A DNA stretch of 64,000 nt from Zanthoxylum bungeanum (taxonomy: Eukaryota; Streptophyta; Magnoliopsida; Sapindales; Rutaceae): the NCBI GenBank assembly GCA_019454045.1, contig SKCR01010150.1, positions 124,001-188,000 of the forward strand, read 5' to 3'. The position numbers were made by a program, and so were the translations under genes. A model generated the notes under the pieces. It did no database searches and was not told the origin of the DNA. It saw only the letters and a list, made by a program, of their open reading frames with translations. Position 1 is the stretch's first letter. Every line of letters starts with the position of its first letter. Below are positions 11,977 through 26,375 of this stretch, piece after piece.

Positions 11977-14900
11977 TCATAAGTGACCAATGGTGCTTAC
12001 AAAAGGCACCAACCTTCTATAGTCCCTTCTCTTTCCCAAAGCGCAGTTGTCAAGCACCCGCCCAAGCATCAGTCGTGTGTTCTGCAAAGCGACGTCCCTG
12101 GGAGACAACCCTGATTCAGTCAAACTCCCATGAGCTGTTGGGGTGGAAACTGCTCCAAACCCAGATCCCATTGCATACTGCAATGGCCCACTTCGAGCCT
12201 TAAAGGATGTTTGAGGAGCAAGCATCTTCTCATCGGTTCCATTCTCAAACCCTGGCTCATGTGGGTGTGAACCCGTCAATGAACTACAGCTCTGCAAAAG
12301 GGCTTCCAAGACACTCAGAGCCTCCCAACACAATGTGCTCTCCACCAGCTGCGACACAATTGCATACATGTGTGGGCTTTGGGAAGCATCCATGGGAGTG
12401 TGCTGCAGCAATGCCTTGAGCAAGAGCAATATTACGCGCTGATACTCCACTGGTCCTTTCTCCAGAAGCCGCATCAAGTGTCCAAAAGCCAGAGCAGAAT
12501 GCTTTGGGAACCATTCGTTGCATAACAGTGGTGACACGCAAGCAAGCAGGTTATCAATGCTTTTGATCTCACCTCGGGAATAAGCTACAAATACGGAACC
12601 CAATTCATCCAATGATTTTGCTCGACACCATATTGCAATGTTCGATGCTACAGAGCAAGCTTTTTGGTACTGCTGTTGGAGTGGGGAAGCAGGCCCTACT
12701 ACAGCATCTTTGCCGAGCTGCAAGCAAAGCCAGGGAAGCAAACCTGTGATGTGCATAAGGAGTCTCGTCTCTGCATCCCCAAAAATAGAGTCACATGAGT
12801 GCACTGTAATCTGTGAGAGGACCTCGATAGAGACACCATGACTAACAGTTGACATGAGTCCTTTAAGCACAAGTGGCTGCACTCCTTTAAATTTAGGAAG
12901 AGTTCCACTGGTTGGAGGAAACTCATAGCCCCTAGATTCAGTCCGCAGAAAGTCACCATTATCACCATCTGTATCGAGCTCATCTCGAGGCATGCTCGAA
13001 AGCAACACATTTTCTGTGGTTCTGTCCCGGAATGATAAACGGTCAATCACACGTGAGACAAGCTCAAGGACCTGGCAGTAGACATGAACGAAATCTGTGT
13101 GCATCATGGCTACGCATCCCCAAAAAAGTTGGGGGTAGAGTATCACCTTTTCTGGCTCCATATTCTCCACCATTACTTGCAATGTCATCAATATTTCCAT
13201 AATGAACCCCAAAACTGGAGGTATTGGATTTCCAAGGCATCTATGAAGGCAACGGAGGAGCAATACACATGTGTCGCTAGTGACACTAGGCCTTAGTGCA
13301 CGGTATATCTGGTGCGAGCGACAGGCAAGATGTCTAGACGTACACTCCATAGCCCATTTTAGTGCCTCGGCTCCCCAAGTCTCACGAAGATCTCCTTGGA
13401 AAAAGATAGCATCCACCATACTCTGGACAAGGGCAGACAAAAGTGCTGCACTTGGAAGCTCAGTTCTCACAACAGTGGGATCCTCATTCTCCCACATCAT
13501 GCTTCCTCGCTTTGATTGGACATACTTGATCAGGCTGACAACCTGCTGCTTATTTTCACCATCACTGTTTTCCACCTCATATAGCTCTAAGTGCCGCCCA
13601 GCGAGGGAGTACAACAGATTAACAAGCAAATGCTGGCAGTGTTCTAGCACAATATCTTCTGAACTATCCATTGAAACAAATGTTACATGAAAGAGTAGAG
13701 GCAAATGCTCGCGGAAGTCTTCGTCATTCTCATATGCAATCTCTGCAAGTAGAATCAATGCTATATCTGCATGAGTGAGTAAATGTTGCTGATGACCCTG
13801 CAAAGCTGACTGAAGCTCTTTAGCACTAATTCCATGCATTCCAACACCAGAATGCAGCCCGTCTTCTCCAGAATTCGGAGTGTCAATGAGGTAGTCTCCA
13901 CTGTCCCGAGAAACATGACGGCTACGCAAACTTCCTGTTGAACTTCTAACCCCCATTAAAGGCCCTGACATGTTCACCGATGCTGGAAGCAGTTGGCCTG
14001 ACCTGCCTGCAGTTACTGGAACAACATTCAACTCGGGAGGCATTGGACTAAGTGGACCTGAGGCACTTCGTCCTGTTACACCTGCTGTGCGCCAGCTCAG
14101 ACTCCCGCTAGTATTCCTAAGTGGACCATCAAGGGAACCCCTGACAAGTAATGGTGACATATGTGGCTGGCTGTCAATAACCGATGCAATCTGAGCAGCA
14201 GCAGGTCCCTGAGAGAATTCCAGCACAAAATTTCCATTGGCCTCAGCCTTAGTTGCAGTTGGCCTGAGCGGTTCAACACTATCTTCCAGCATTCGCTGAG
14301 CCAGTTGGTAAACCAGGTGATCAATTGTGCGCTGTGGACATATCCGTGCTAGATATAAACTTACTCGCTTTGCAACTGAGAAATATGTAGCAAATGCACC
14401 ACTTATTTCAGCAGATGCATTTGAATCACAATCTTCAATCCCTTTTGTAATCAAAAAATCTACAACTGGACTGATATTCCTGGGCTTGCTAGCAATTGTG
14501 CTCCAAAGTTTTTCGATTTCATCAGGGAATTGATCTCCATGACGCCAGGTAACATAGTAAAGGCTTTTCAATAATCTCTCACTCCAACCTGAGTCCTTGA
14601 GTTTCCAGAAATTGAGGTTCTCAATCCATGGAGCCATGCAGGTTAAGACCTGATGCTGAGCAATTATATCAACAGCATCTAATTGCCGCTGCATGATCTC
14701 CTCACATAGAAGCTGGCTCAACTCAGGATGATCTTTGGCAAGTTTGCATGAAAGCTTGTACTGGAATTGTTGGTAAGAATCAGGGAGGTTGCCGACGACT
14801 GCAGCCCGATAGCTTCCTGGGCCCTCAATGCCATCCTCAGCCCACTCACGGACAGAAAGTGTCTCAAGCATCTGAAGGGCATCATCTCGTATCTGTCTAG

Positions 14901-17900
14901 ATGGGTCGACCACCTTGTAGAGAATCAGGCTCAGGAGCCTTTGGATATCACATTTTGGTATCTCTTGGCGCATGTAGACTTCAGCCAGCACACTGAAGTA
15001 ACCGTCAGCTATGGCAGCATCAGAGTAGTAGCACTGATAATAACTGCTAATTAGTCCCACTTCTGGATGATATCATTAACTAGAAATGTAATTCACAACA
15101 GGAAAAGAAAATGTGCAGTAGTGAACCAAGAAAGTTGGAGAGTGATGATCAATTAGGGTCAAGCTCAGAGAGCTTTAAGTCAGAGAAAACTAGCATAAGC
15201 AGAAAATACATTTAAGCGCCAAAAGCTAGCAAACACATTTTGTTTAAGGTGACTAAGCATTATAAATTGAAACCGATAAAGATCTTTTGTACTTTCCGCT
15301 TTTCATTATCTTTCAAAGATCTTTATGTACTTGGATTGGATAACTAATTATTACCTCAATTCGGAGGCTTTGATAATTATTAGTAACTCAAGTTCTATCT
15401 CAGAAATATGACACATCCATTAATCACTCATCAAAGTCATATGCCATGACTCCCATTTATGTTTGCTTAGTGGGATGTGATGCACACCAACAGGACATTA
15501 CCTGATCAATGCAAGCAGGAAACAGGTCCAAATTTGTAAGAAGAAGATTCTTCAAAGCCAACTTTGCTAAAGCAACACGATGATGGCCACCCCTATGCCT
15601 ATCTCGACCAGCAGCTCCACGTCCACCTTCTCCTGTGTGTTTGGAATAAGATGGAGTTCTTGGATCGGCTGGGGAGTAACCAAATGGAGCCCTAGGTGCA
15701 GGCTCTATGAACAAACTGTTTATCCAAGATATTACACGGCCACTCATTTTTCTTGCATTGTCATCAAAGCAAGGTCCATGTAAAAGAGAAGCCATAGCAT
15801 TCATAGAAGCCCACTGTATTGCCTCAACTTGATCACTCAATTCTTTATCAAATGAAATTTTGTCTACAGAATCTTTAGATCGAGTGTGTTGTGAAGCCTT
15901 ATAACGTTCAACTTCACGACGATAATCGTTAACGCCATCCTGTCCCCATGTGCTGCCTGTATCATCACTCCAGGAAAGAAGAAGATCAAACAATTTCTTT
16001 CTAGTTCTGATATCAAATTTTTCTGATTTGGAATCAACAAATTCAGGTGCCAGAGATCTCAAAACAGAAGCAAGTGCATAGCGGAGAGGCTGTGTTTCAT
16101 GGAAGCTCTCAGCAGATGATGTTAAGATATGTCTGGTTGTATCATCAATGAACTTCAGATAATGGAGACGGAAAACTGGTTTACGGCTCAACAAACCAGG
16201 CCAGATATTTTCAGCAACAGTGCGATAAATATTTGCAATGTGTATGCGAAGATCTTCACGACGAAGTTTTTGACTCTGCATCTAAAGGAGTGAGATAAGT
16301 AAGCACCTAGGGGAGGAAAAAAAAAAGAAAAGAAAGAACGGAAAGTGATAACACAAACAGTCTAGACTAAATTTCAAACTTCAGGAAACAATGAAAAAAA
16401 ACTTAAATGGATTATTAAAGCAAGAAACTATTTAGTAGTTTATTATATTACTCATTTTAGTCAAGATAAGTGTTAGATGCTTGGTTCGCATGAGAATAAT
16501 TTCAACATATTACAAAATCCAGCCAATTTTTGGTGTCTTCAAAAAGTCAGATATTCCACCATGAGATCGATTTTCTATGACCTGTCACATTTGTGAGGTA
16601 TTCAACTAGTTGTCTTTTTGTATTTCATCAATAAAATTGTCTCTGTTCATTTAGTATAAGATTCCTGAAACATCAAATGAAAACAATAAAAACTAAAGAT
16701 GTCAGCCGAATGATTATACACCATGACCATACCTTCCACTTTGGTTTGAATTCAGTCTCCGAAGAAACCTCGTCAATGAAAGATGTCAGCTCGCTGAACA
16801 TAATTTCGCACGCTTCAAGATGTGAGTGGCCAAGAGCCATAGTGGCTGCATGCTAAAGTAGAGGGTGAAGATAAATTGATGCACTACAACATATCAAGAT
16901 GGAATGGGGAAAAAAGTATTAAACATAATTCTTTATTTGGAATATACCTCAGATAATAGATGCATGCATACTTTTGCAAGAAAAGATCCAATGATCTAAA
17001 TACATAATTGCCACCACCAACAGAGAAAGGATAAGAAAATTTACTAAAATGATAACACCACTGACAATATATCTTTGATCTCCATTGTCTACCGCACGCT
17101 AGACTAAATCATTTAGATAAGCACATAGGGGAAAAGTTTTTAACATATTCCAGGAGTAGCAGATTCAGCAGTGTGCAAACAGTCTAATTGGGAAGACAAT
17201 TTTCAGCTTTTCTGAAACCACCATACTACAGGCATATGAAATCATGGGGCTAATATGCATTTCTATACAAATTCCAAATAGGACTACATGCAGAAAAACA
17301 AATAAACACGGAGGTATATAAGACAGCATATACAAGGTGGTTGAATTAAACAATTATTGAATTTAATGAGTCAGAAAAAGCTGATTATAAACATGAACTT
17401 ACAACGTGTGCTTCAGAACCGGATTTCAAAGAGGGGAAAATAAGATGGTAAAGATCTTTGGTTGCCGCTATGCTACCAGCATCTCTATTATCAGGAGGAC
17501 ATGAACATACAAACATTGCATACAAGAGCCACTGGTCCAGTTTGTTGTCCACTTCTTGTGAAGTATGAGCCTTTCCACCTAACTCAATAGGTGTGATATG
17601 AGCAAGTCGATGAACAACCTCTAACCTGCAGTTTAGATTGAATTATATTAAGATCCAATGAAATACATTATGATGAAAACAGAAAATTCAATCCTTAACT
17701 ACAAAAATATTGTTACAGGAGGCAACGATGATAGACATCAAAAAAGACACAGGACAAATTCAAGTTCCTGCACAATTTATTAACCAATGATTTCTAAATA
17801 AATCTAGGTTAAATGCTAAATAGTTAGTGATCTTGTTAGCTTTGCTTTATAAACTCAATTAGGAAAAAAAAAAAAAAGGAAAAAAAAGCAGCAGCAGCCA

Positions 17901-20900
17901 GCCCCAGATTTAGCAAGCTACATTTCACATGTCAGCTAATTGCTTAATTGTTTTACGGGAGAGCATCAAATCAACTTTGAGCACATAAAACAGGAAGAAA
18001 CCAATATAGATTGCTGGCATAACATGTGAACAAAAACATATAATAAAGGAAAAAAAACTTACTTCGCTTCCTGAACGGATCTTGGGCAAAGCTCAGCAGC
18101 ATATTTGACAAGATCACTAAGACATCGCGCCCACCTATTCTTATCAGGACTCTCAAATATTATCGATTGAATAGTCACTTCTGGAGGAATAGCATCAGAT
18201 TCTCGTCTCAAGTCAAACAGGCGTCCAGAATCCCAGTAGCAGCTCTGAACAATGTCATCCTGTAAATTTCAAAGATTCAAGGACACAAGACACAGCAAAT
18301 TAAGAATCACAAGATTGCACAAAAGAAATAGAACAAGAACGAAAACACAACCATACGATAAAATTATACAGTTAATAGATCCCACCCCATGCTCTTCCAG
18401 AACATCAATTATATATATAGGTTCAGCTTCAATTCTGATATTATGATCAGGCTGGTCACGAATCGTAAGGTCTCGTATATCATTCCTCAAGGCTCTTACA
18501 CAGCGCAGCAGCTCCAATGCTGTATGCCGAATCTGGCTATCCACAGAGCTAAGAAATATGAGACCAACTGCATCTATCTCCGATGCACGGAATTCAATGG
18601 CTTGTTCTGGATGGAAAGAAGGTTTCTTGAATCCCTCATTTTTTTGCCCAGCACGCTTTGCGTATGCAGCATTTGTTTCTACTTTATCATCAATTAGACA
18701 AGCTCTCCAAAAACGCATGAGTTCCAACAAGCGTCCCAATGATGTTTGAATGAGAAGAGGGTATTCATCAGGAAGTCGCAGAATGAAGATGGCCATCCCT
18801 CTCATAACTGCAAAGCGACGATGAGGAAGGAATCTTACAATCCGGTTCAGGACCTGCACTGCTTCCTCACGAACACCAGGATCAATACTTATGCCGTGTT
18901 GAGGTATTATTTCAGTAATTTTATCACTTCGACCAACTTCTTCGATCAGGTAGGGTATGCATTTCAGCACTGACCGGAAGAGATATCCTTGAGACTTTTC
19001 CTTGGTTACAGCATCTAAAGAAGAAAAGACAATAAATTAAATTAAAACCATATGCTTTGTAATTATAAGAAACAGAGTATAAAATTCATAAAATTTTATC
19101 AGAAGACAATTCAATAAAAAACAGAAATTAAGACTTCCTTCCTAAATACATTTTCAACTCTTTACAACCAGATACCATAAGTTACTTTTGATACCGCATA
19201 TACGAAAATGGGGATCCAATTTCAAGAAAAAAAAGTACCTATGGTGGTCCTTGAAGAAGTCAGAAGAGCCTGACTATAGGTCCTGTGACAAGACCTTAAA
19301 ATTGACTCAATTGCAGCCTTCACTTTTGGTATGTAGTGGCCAATATCATGACCTGCTTAAGCTTAAGCAACAAGATTAAATGATGTTTGGTTATGAAAAA
19401 AAAACAACATATCAACTATGACCAATTGACAATTACCTGTAAATATTTCCAAACCAACATGCTGGCTTGTAGGCGACATAACAATAGCAAGTAAAGCACG
19501 GAGACCAATAACCTTTGCTTCACTTAAACTATCTTGCTTCAACAATTCTAGTATCATATGATTCATGGCAAAATCAAGGTTATGTTCTGATATGGTCACA
19601 CAGAATTCCACTAGTTTATCATGTTGCACATCCTGAGTAAGCATTCCTTTTCTCAAAATTGTTAAAAGTTGAGAGGTCACGCTGTCTAGGTAGTCCCATA
19701 TACGATTTGGGGCTTGGTTGGCAGCATGAACACTCAAGTAAAACCTCAAAACTCGATGAAGGCAGTCAAGAGCCATAAAACGATGATTTTTTTCCTGCAC
19801 AACAAACCAGACGCAGTCAATACCACTTGAAAAATAGAACCTGAATATGTCTCTGTCCCCTTGATGAACTAAATGCTTTCCTTCTGCCCAGTACAAACAA
19901 TAAAATCAAACTCACTCTCAAAAGCTTGTAAAGTTGCTCCATGTGAGGACTTAAGTTGTTGTGGAATACTTGAGGATCACCAAGACATAGAAGAAGAGTG
20001 ACCAAAGGATAGCCAACCTAACACAAAAAAATTGCCAATGTGAGGATAAACATAATCACACACAAAGGCAAGGATGTGGAAAACAGACCAAGCGATGGGT
20101 AAATATCCAATTAGTAATCTTATTCAAATTTGTTATCATCTGGCAAAAAACCATTCTAGAATCATTCTTAAGCATGCAGAGGATTTCCTTGGAGAATCAG
20201 TGCATATGCGTACACAAAACACACACCGTGAGAGCGCTTTTTCAGAACAATCATTCAGAAACAATAGTACTTCTAAGATGTGAACAGGATTTATTAAGCT
20301 TATAATAGATTGGCTACGGGATGCGGCAGAAAAGCTATTCACAACTAAAAAGTTGTCCGTTAAAAGTCCAAACAGCAAAAACTTTAGATCTAAGTTTTAC
20401 AGGTTCATTACGGAAGTTCAGGGATTCAATCATTCAAATTAAGAGCCACATATGAAAAAAAAATAACGTAAAGAGGGAAAGGTTGCAATTAAAAGAAATC
20501 TCTGCTTGCAAAATTTTCAAGGTAAAGCATTAAAGTAACATTTGCATAATTTGAATGTTAGGATAAAAGCAGCTTTATCTCTTCTCAGATTACAGAACAT
20601 CTAGAAAAATTGATCTCAGCAGAAAAAGAAAGAGATCATCTGAGATACACTTACTGCGAAATGTTTGCTCTGTTTGTCCATCCAATGCATGAGCTGCACT
20701 CTTATTCGGCCAACAGCTTCATACCATAGAGTAAGTGCAGGCTCTACACCTGCAGGAGGCCACTGGCTTTTTCCACCGTCTGCAAGTGGAGCTAGGATGT
20801 TTGAAAGCATATTGCATAGGGCATGGTGAAGCTCACTTTTGCGTTTATGTGCAGTACGGTTAAGAGGGTTTGCTTTTGCCACAAAAGATGCTGATGCATT

Positions 20901-23900
20901 CAGTCCGCCCTCAGTCTTAACCTGGTAATTATATATAGTTATATTCTTATACTTGCTCCAATCTCTTTCGGAAGAGCATAATTAAACACCTACCCCGAGT
21001 TTCAGGTAGCGCATCCCATTAATGATACTAAGCATTTCACTTCGAGCAACGCTAGAGTCAGGCCGACGAGCATTGAGTTCCATAAAAAAGTGCTCAGTTA
21101 CAGAACTAAACCTGCATAACAAAAAGAGCAAAAAAATTAACTAGGTTTGTCCTAGAAGTACAGCAAAAAACATAAATTCCAATTCCTGTATCAAATTCTA
21201 GCCACAACTTAAAACCATTCTCCAGTTAAATGTGTGAAGGAGATCACAATTATTGGAAATACTTCCTCTTTGGCAGTAAAGTGCATTACTTATAAGCTCA
21301 TTTTGACTGTTCAATTAGCATAGGTATTACACTATAAATGACGACACAGACTGAGACAAGATATTGAACCCTAGTCAGAAAAGTGGAAGATATAATTATA
21401 AGACACCAAGACAAGCCAGAAGATAAATGTTTAATTTCATAAGCTCAGATAGTTTTAAACTGGATCATTAGCTATCAGTTACAAGTGCCATTTGATGATA
21501 ACTTATCACCTGATCCGAGATAAGGCACCCAATAGCTGAGCAACTAAGTCCAGGAGGAGGCCCCGCAAATCAACCAATGAGGGATATTCAACCTGGCTAA
21601 CAACCCTGCATCAACAATATAATGTATCCCAAGAAAGTCATCATATCATGGTCATGTCAAGTTTAAGCAAATTATAAAAGATAAAACAAATGTGCATAAA
21701 TATTATCCTCCAGAACTGTCAATACTCTGGGCTTTATTATACAGGTATTAAAAAAAAAATCTCAGTTAAAATGTTGTATAAACCAGCAATGCGCGTTCTT
21801 CCATTTCCCAACCAAAAAGAAACTAAAATTAACAATGGCAATGCCAGATCAGAACTCCATAATAAATATGACACAAAAAAGGGTATAAATAACTTTACAT
21901 GAAATAAATAAATAAATAAGCAAAGCATCCAACTGATGAAGCATATCAGAATCCAGTTCCATGAAAATGGCATCATCCTTCCTTTTGTAAAACCAAACTG
22001 TCTCAATGTTCCCATAAATATCATGCAGAGGTTTAACAGAAACTGACGCCCAGAAAATCTAAGGCCAGAACTTGTATAGTTGTTAAAGATGCACCGAGGT
22101 GCCAAGGTCCTCCTGGGCCTAGGCGCAAGGCATAAGATGAGACGCACACCTGATCGAAGAGGGTGCATGGCGCACCCCATATTTTTTTTAGCTATTGTAA
22201 AGAAATAATACAATTTTATATATCTGGATACTTAGAATTACAAGAGATATGTTTTTATATAGGCATTACATTAAGTTAAATATAGAAAATAAATATACTA
22301 ATAATCATTAAGATTACGTAATCATATATCAATGATTATGTAACAATATCTTAGAGATATGTAGAATCATAATCATATCTTTAGATGATTATGATTAAAA
22401 AATCTAACAATATCTTAGAGATTTTAACACTCCCCTCAAGCTGGAGCATACGTATCATGTGCATCAAGTTTGTTAAAAATGAAACCAGCACAAGAACCAC
22501 AGAGAGATTAGAGTGTTTAAACACTGCTGGAGAATGCACAGCAAGAACATATATGATGACTTGAATGTTTTAACGTCGTTGGAGAATGCACAAGCACAAC
22601 GAGAACAGATGCGGAGGTTTGGATGGTTTAACATCGCTGGAAAATGCACAGCGGGAAAAGTTTAAGCTATTCCAGAACAACTCAAAATATCTAAAGAAGA
22701 CTTGTCAAATCACCCCATAAAAAGATCAGATGTGAAACTTGATGCGAATAAGGCACAAATAACTGATAAGATCTGAGCATTTCGTCGCCATTGGTATTGT
22801 CAAGACTGCCGAAAAAGATACGGCGCGTGAGGCTCACACGCATATAGTGGCGCATGTTCCCCATGCGTCGGCTTAAACAATGACTCTAAAAAGGAGAAAC
22901 CAGAACCCATAGAAAGATTGGCGCTGATACCATGTAAAGTTAATACTATTTTATATATCTGGATACTTAGAATTACAAGAGATATGTCTTTATATAGGCA
23001 TTACATTAAGTTAAATATAGAAACTAAATATACTAATAATCATAAAGATTACATAATCATATCTCAATGATTATGTAACAATATCTTAGAGATATGTAGA
23101 ATCATAATCATATCTTTGGATGATTATGATTATGATTCTAACAGCTATTATATTAATTTCTCAATTGAAACAATTTATATAAATTATATTTAATAAATTA
23201 ATCCTATAAATTTCAACTTGGTAAGTAAAATTAACAATCTTGTGCAATGAGTATTTATTATTTCACGTTTTAGTTTTTTTAATTAAAAAAAAAAAGTAAG
23301 AGGTGCACCTCCAACGCGTCTTGCCAAATGGGCGCAGTGAAACGTTGTGATAGCGCCTTAATGAGAGGTGCCCACCTTAATAACTATGTGCTAAGTATAG
23401 CTCATAACTTGAGAGAAAAAAATCTATGAAACTACAAAAATTGACAGTAGTAAGTTCCAAGTTTGATCAGAAATAGAGTATTGTGCAATTTTTGCTTATC
23501 TTATACATAGAAATCCAAGGTGCAAGAACAACACATAAGCATAGTAAAAAAAAAGTGTTATGGAAATTCATAAACTTGCAGTCTTACCGGTCGGCATTAA
23601 TTAGCCAGTCAAAAACAAAACTTTCAAGCCCAGACCAAAGCTTCTCTGCAATGAAAACAAGCCATTTCATTTTACTGCAATAAGAAAAGAGTGAAATGAA
23701 ATGTTGTTTAACAGGTAAGAAAGACACCTGTAAGCCCCTCCTGAGGACAACACTCCACAAAGCGAATACATGCTGAGCAAAATATGCACTCCACAGCAAG
23801 CTGAAACCCATATAAACAAATTATTAAAGACACGATTAGTTAGGCATTACTCTGGCAAGACTATCACAAAATTACATAAACAGACAGTTTACAAGTCAGA

Positions 23901-26248
23901 ATATTTTCCTATTAGCATAGTTTGATAAAGAAAAGAACAATAACCATTTCAGAAAATAATATACCATTAAGCATATTGGTGTCAAAAGTGAAAAATGAAA
24001 GTGATTAAGATTTAAGATCCAGAAAAGAACTTTTCATATATGAAAATACTTTGATACCTTCACTCAACAGTCAACACTCCACAAACAAAATTTATCTTGT
24101 ACCTAACATTCCGTATAATCAGTTTAAAAAATATATCATTTTTATAAACTCTGCAATTAACAATATATCCATGCATTTCTTCATGTAAAACATTAACTGC
24201 GAAGTGCCTCATAGTTAAATGGAATTTTATGGCTGAGATCTATTCATGCCTGGAGACGCTCCATCAAACTCAACTTTGTGAACCCTGGACTGATAAAAGA
24301 TCATACTTCTCATGAGCTCCAAATGAATTTAAGACTTTAATTCACCATAACGTGTAAAAATTGATGGTATAAAAATGGATGGAACGATAGGGTTCTGATC
24401 AAAACATCAGTGAACCTATATTTTGTCAAAATGTAGATGCATTTTTCTTTTACAAAAAACTGAAATGTATGAGAGTATAAGAATTTACAAAGTATAAGAG
24501 AAATGAAGAAACCGACCAAACTCGCCCTTGAAAAGAGAAAAGCGAAGGAAGAAAAAAAGAAGAGAGTGTTATAAAGTGAACCTTTCTTTGGAATGTAGAT
24601 GCATCGTTTGCGCCTTTTGGAGATTCACTGCTAAAAACATCACAACAAAAAGAAAGAGGTTGTAGAACATATAATCGAAAATCATAGAAAACCAGGTCAA
24701 CAACAGCAATGCTATGATATAAAGCAATCATTATCTTCACCTGTTACATTCATAACAAGTCAAAAACTGACTGAAAAGCCCTCTAACATTATAGGTAAAG
24801 ACCAGGGATGTGTGTGATGACATTCACAAGGAAAAAAGAATTGCCAAATGAACTAAAACAAACGTAATAATATAACTACAACCATGAAAGGTAATAATAA
24901 AGCGTGAAAAAAAACTAATGCTTAATGCATTAAGATTTAAGAAAGTAAGAAGGATCTTCATTTAAAACAAAACATTTTATGTTATAAGATCCTAACAAAT
25001 AACTGAAAATGTTATACGATCCTAACAAAAAACTGAGTGAGGAAAATCGGAAGATTTTAAGCATCCCCTTATACAATTCCTCCTCAATCTTCTCTCACTC
25101 ACTAGTTGGCCTGCACACACACAGTGAAAAGCATTCACCTAATCAACATGCACGTATAACAGACACGCATAGTCAAGGGGTTTGATTTCTGAAAAAATAT
25201 AACATTGCACAACCATACAGGAACACAAATTGCAGGAAAAATAAGGGAACAACAGATACAGCAGAGGGGTGGGGAATGGCCCACCTTTCTCTCCATCTAA
25301 GGAGAGCTTCCAAAAGAGGGACAGGTGTATGTCGTGCAACCATGGCTAGGGAATCTAATACTTGCTCGTAAGCAGGGTCTGATGGTCGAAGATACTGTCC
25401 ATCCTGCAAATACCCGTATAAAAATACGATTCAGAACATGAGATGAACATCAACCTAAATTAAATATAAGCACATAAAAATTAGCAAACAATGATTTTGC
25501 AAGGTAAAAGATACAAGGAGATGTGTTGATCATAATAGGCTGGAACAACACACACGAATAACTAGCTATCAAGAACAAGATTTTCTTGACCATATAATCA
25601 AAATATCCTAAAGATAAGAACCAAAATCTCATGAAACTATAACGGCTTTGGGGCTAAACCTTATAACTAAAGATAATAACTATCTATAGTGTTCTTTTGA
25701 TCTCCAAATCTTGCTATAATATAATATGGAGAAAAGATTAGCACCATAAAATAAGAATGAAAAGAACTTGTTATAATTTTTACAGAACTTTCTTATTGAT
25801 TTCACCTGTTATGAGGATGGTTAGCCATAAAGAAGATGAGTTTAGGTCCATTAACTCAAAAAAGAGGTCCAAAAACATCCCATTATGAAAGGAAATCTCC
25901 CCATTAGGAAAAATAATGCAGCATCTCAAAGGTTCTTTAGCAGAAACTAAGTGACTAATACTATATAACACACACCCAAGAACCAACATATAAGTTATAT
26001 AATTTACATCTCCAAATTAACATTAATTTATTTACATTCAACTTCAATCAATAAAACAATTTCACTTAACCAAAAACCTTCAAAATTTCATTCAACAAAT
26101 AAGTTATTTCAGGAATGTGAACAAGTATTTAACAAATTTAACAAAAAGTAACCTGAGCCTGGGCCGTTTCAATACGGCGTCGTGCGAGAGGGAGAAACCG
26201 CTGGAGCAATGCATCTACAATTAACTTCGCAGCACTTCCTGCCTTCAT
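11977..26248 (-). CDS. FRY: FURRY homologue, cell morphogenesis protein (FRY/Mor2/PAG1 family)
   Basis: Seventeen coding exons on the minus strand keep one frame and give about 2,151 residues, the usual plant length: 26248..26153, 25403..25285, 24630..24582, 23800..23728, 23645..23588, 21605..21510, 21111..20994, 20921..20655, 20017..19916, 19794..19437, 19352..19239, 19014..18386, 18259..18063, 17625..17403, 16852..16733, 16281..15502, 15033..11977. The start [15 protein letters not shown], the N-terminal cell-morphogenesis helices ([20 protein letters not shown]), the central ARM/HEAT-like region and the 3-kb last exon ending [10 protein letters not shown] are all family features. FRY proteins are scaffolds for NDR/LATS kinases with MOB proteins and control polarised growth in yeast and animals; the plant role is less known. 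Intron 5 (23587..21606) hosts a TRIM inside a MITE, yet all exons look intact. Confidence 0.93.
22072..23395. mobile_element. MITE-like repeat in FURRY intron 5, interrupted by a TRIM
   Basis: The left arm starts near 22077 (TAGTTGTTAAAGATGCACC, then GGCCTAGGCGC). The right arm ends near 23389, and its reverse complement begins CATAGTTATTAAGGTGGGCACC. The two arms are roughly inverted and are split by the LTR element at 22196..23143, leaving an ancestral repeat of about 370 bp. I could not find a convincing TSD, so limits and superfamily are approximate. Confidence 0.5.
22196..23143 (-). mobile_element. TRIM (terminal-repeat retrotransposon in miniature), 948 bp
   Basis: Two similar LTRs, 22196..22429 and 22933..23143, flank a noncoding interior of about 500 bp. 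The perfect 5-bp TSD GCTAT lies at 22191..22195 and 23144..23148. Read on the minus strand, the 5' LTR (23143..22933) ends ..TTTACA and is followed at once by TGGTATCAGCGCC, a tRNA-Met-type primer binding site. The polypurine tract GAGGGGAG lies just before the other LTR's TGTTA. No gag or pol is present, so it must have been moved in trans. Length, LTRs, PBS and PPT fit TRIM elements. Confidence 0.88.
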
Positions 26249-26375
26249 TATCTTTTAATTTCACTGCACTCCAAACTTTAATCCATTAAAAAAATTTGAG
26301 AAAGTTAGCGATCAAAATCTAAAATTCAAGATTTTTTAGACGGTGAAAATTAAGGTAAGGATTAAGAAAACGTAC

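Noticed and set aside
13271..13690. Plus-strand ORFs over the FURRY last exon
   Set aside because: They are antisense shadows of a long conserved coding exon.
22072..23150. Extra FURRY exon in the long intron 5
   Set aside because: The sequence is explained by the MITE and TRIM; exons 5 and 6 join in frame without it.
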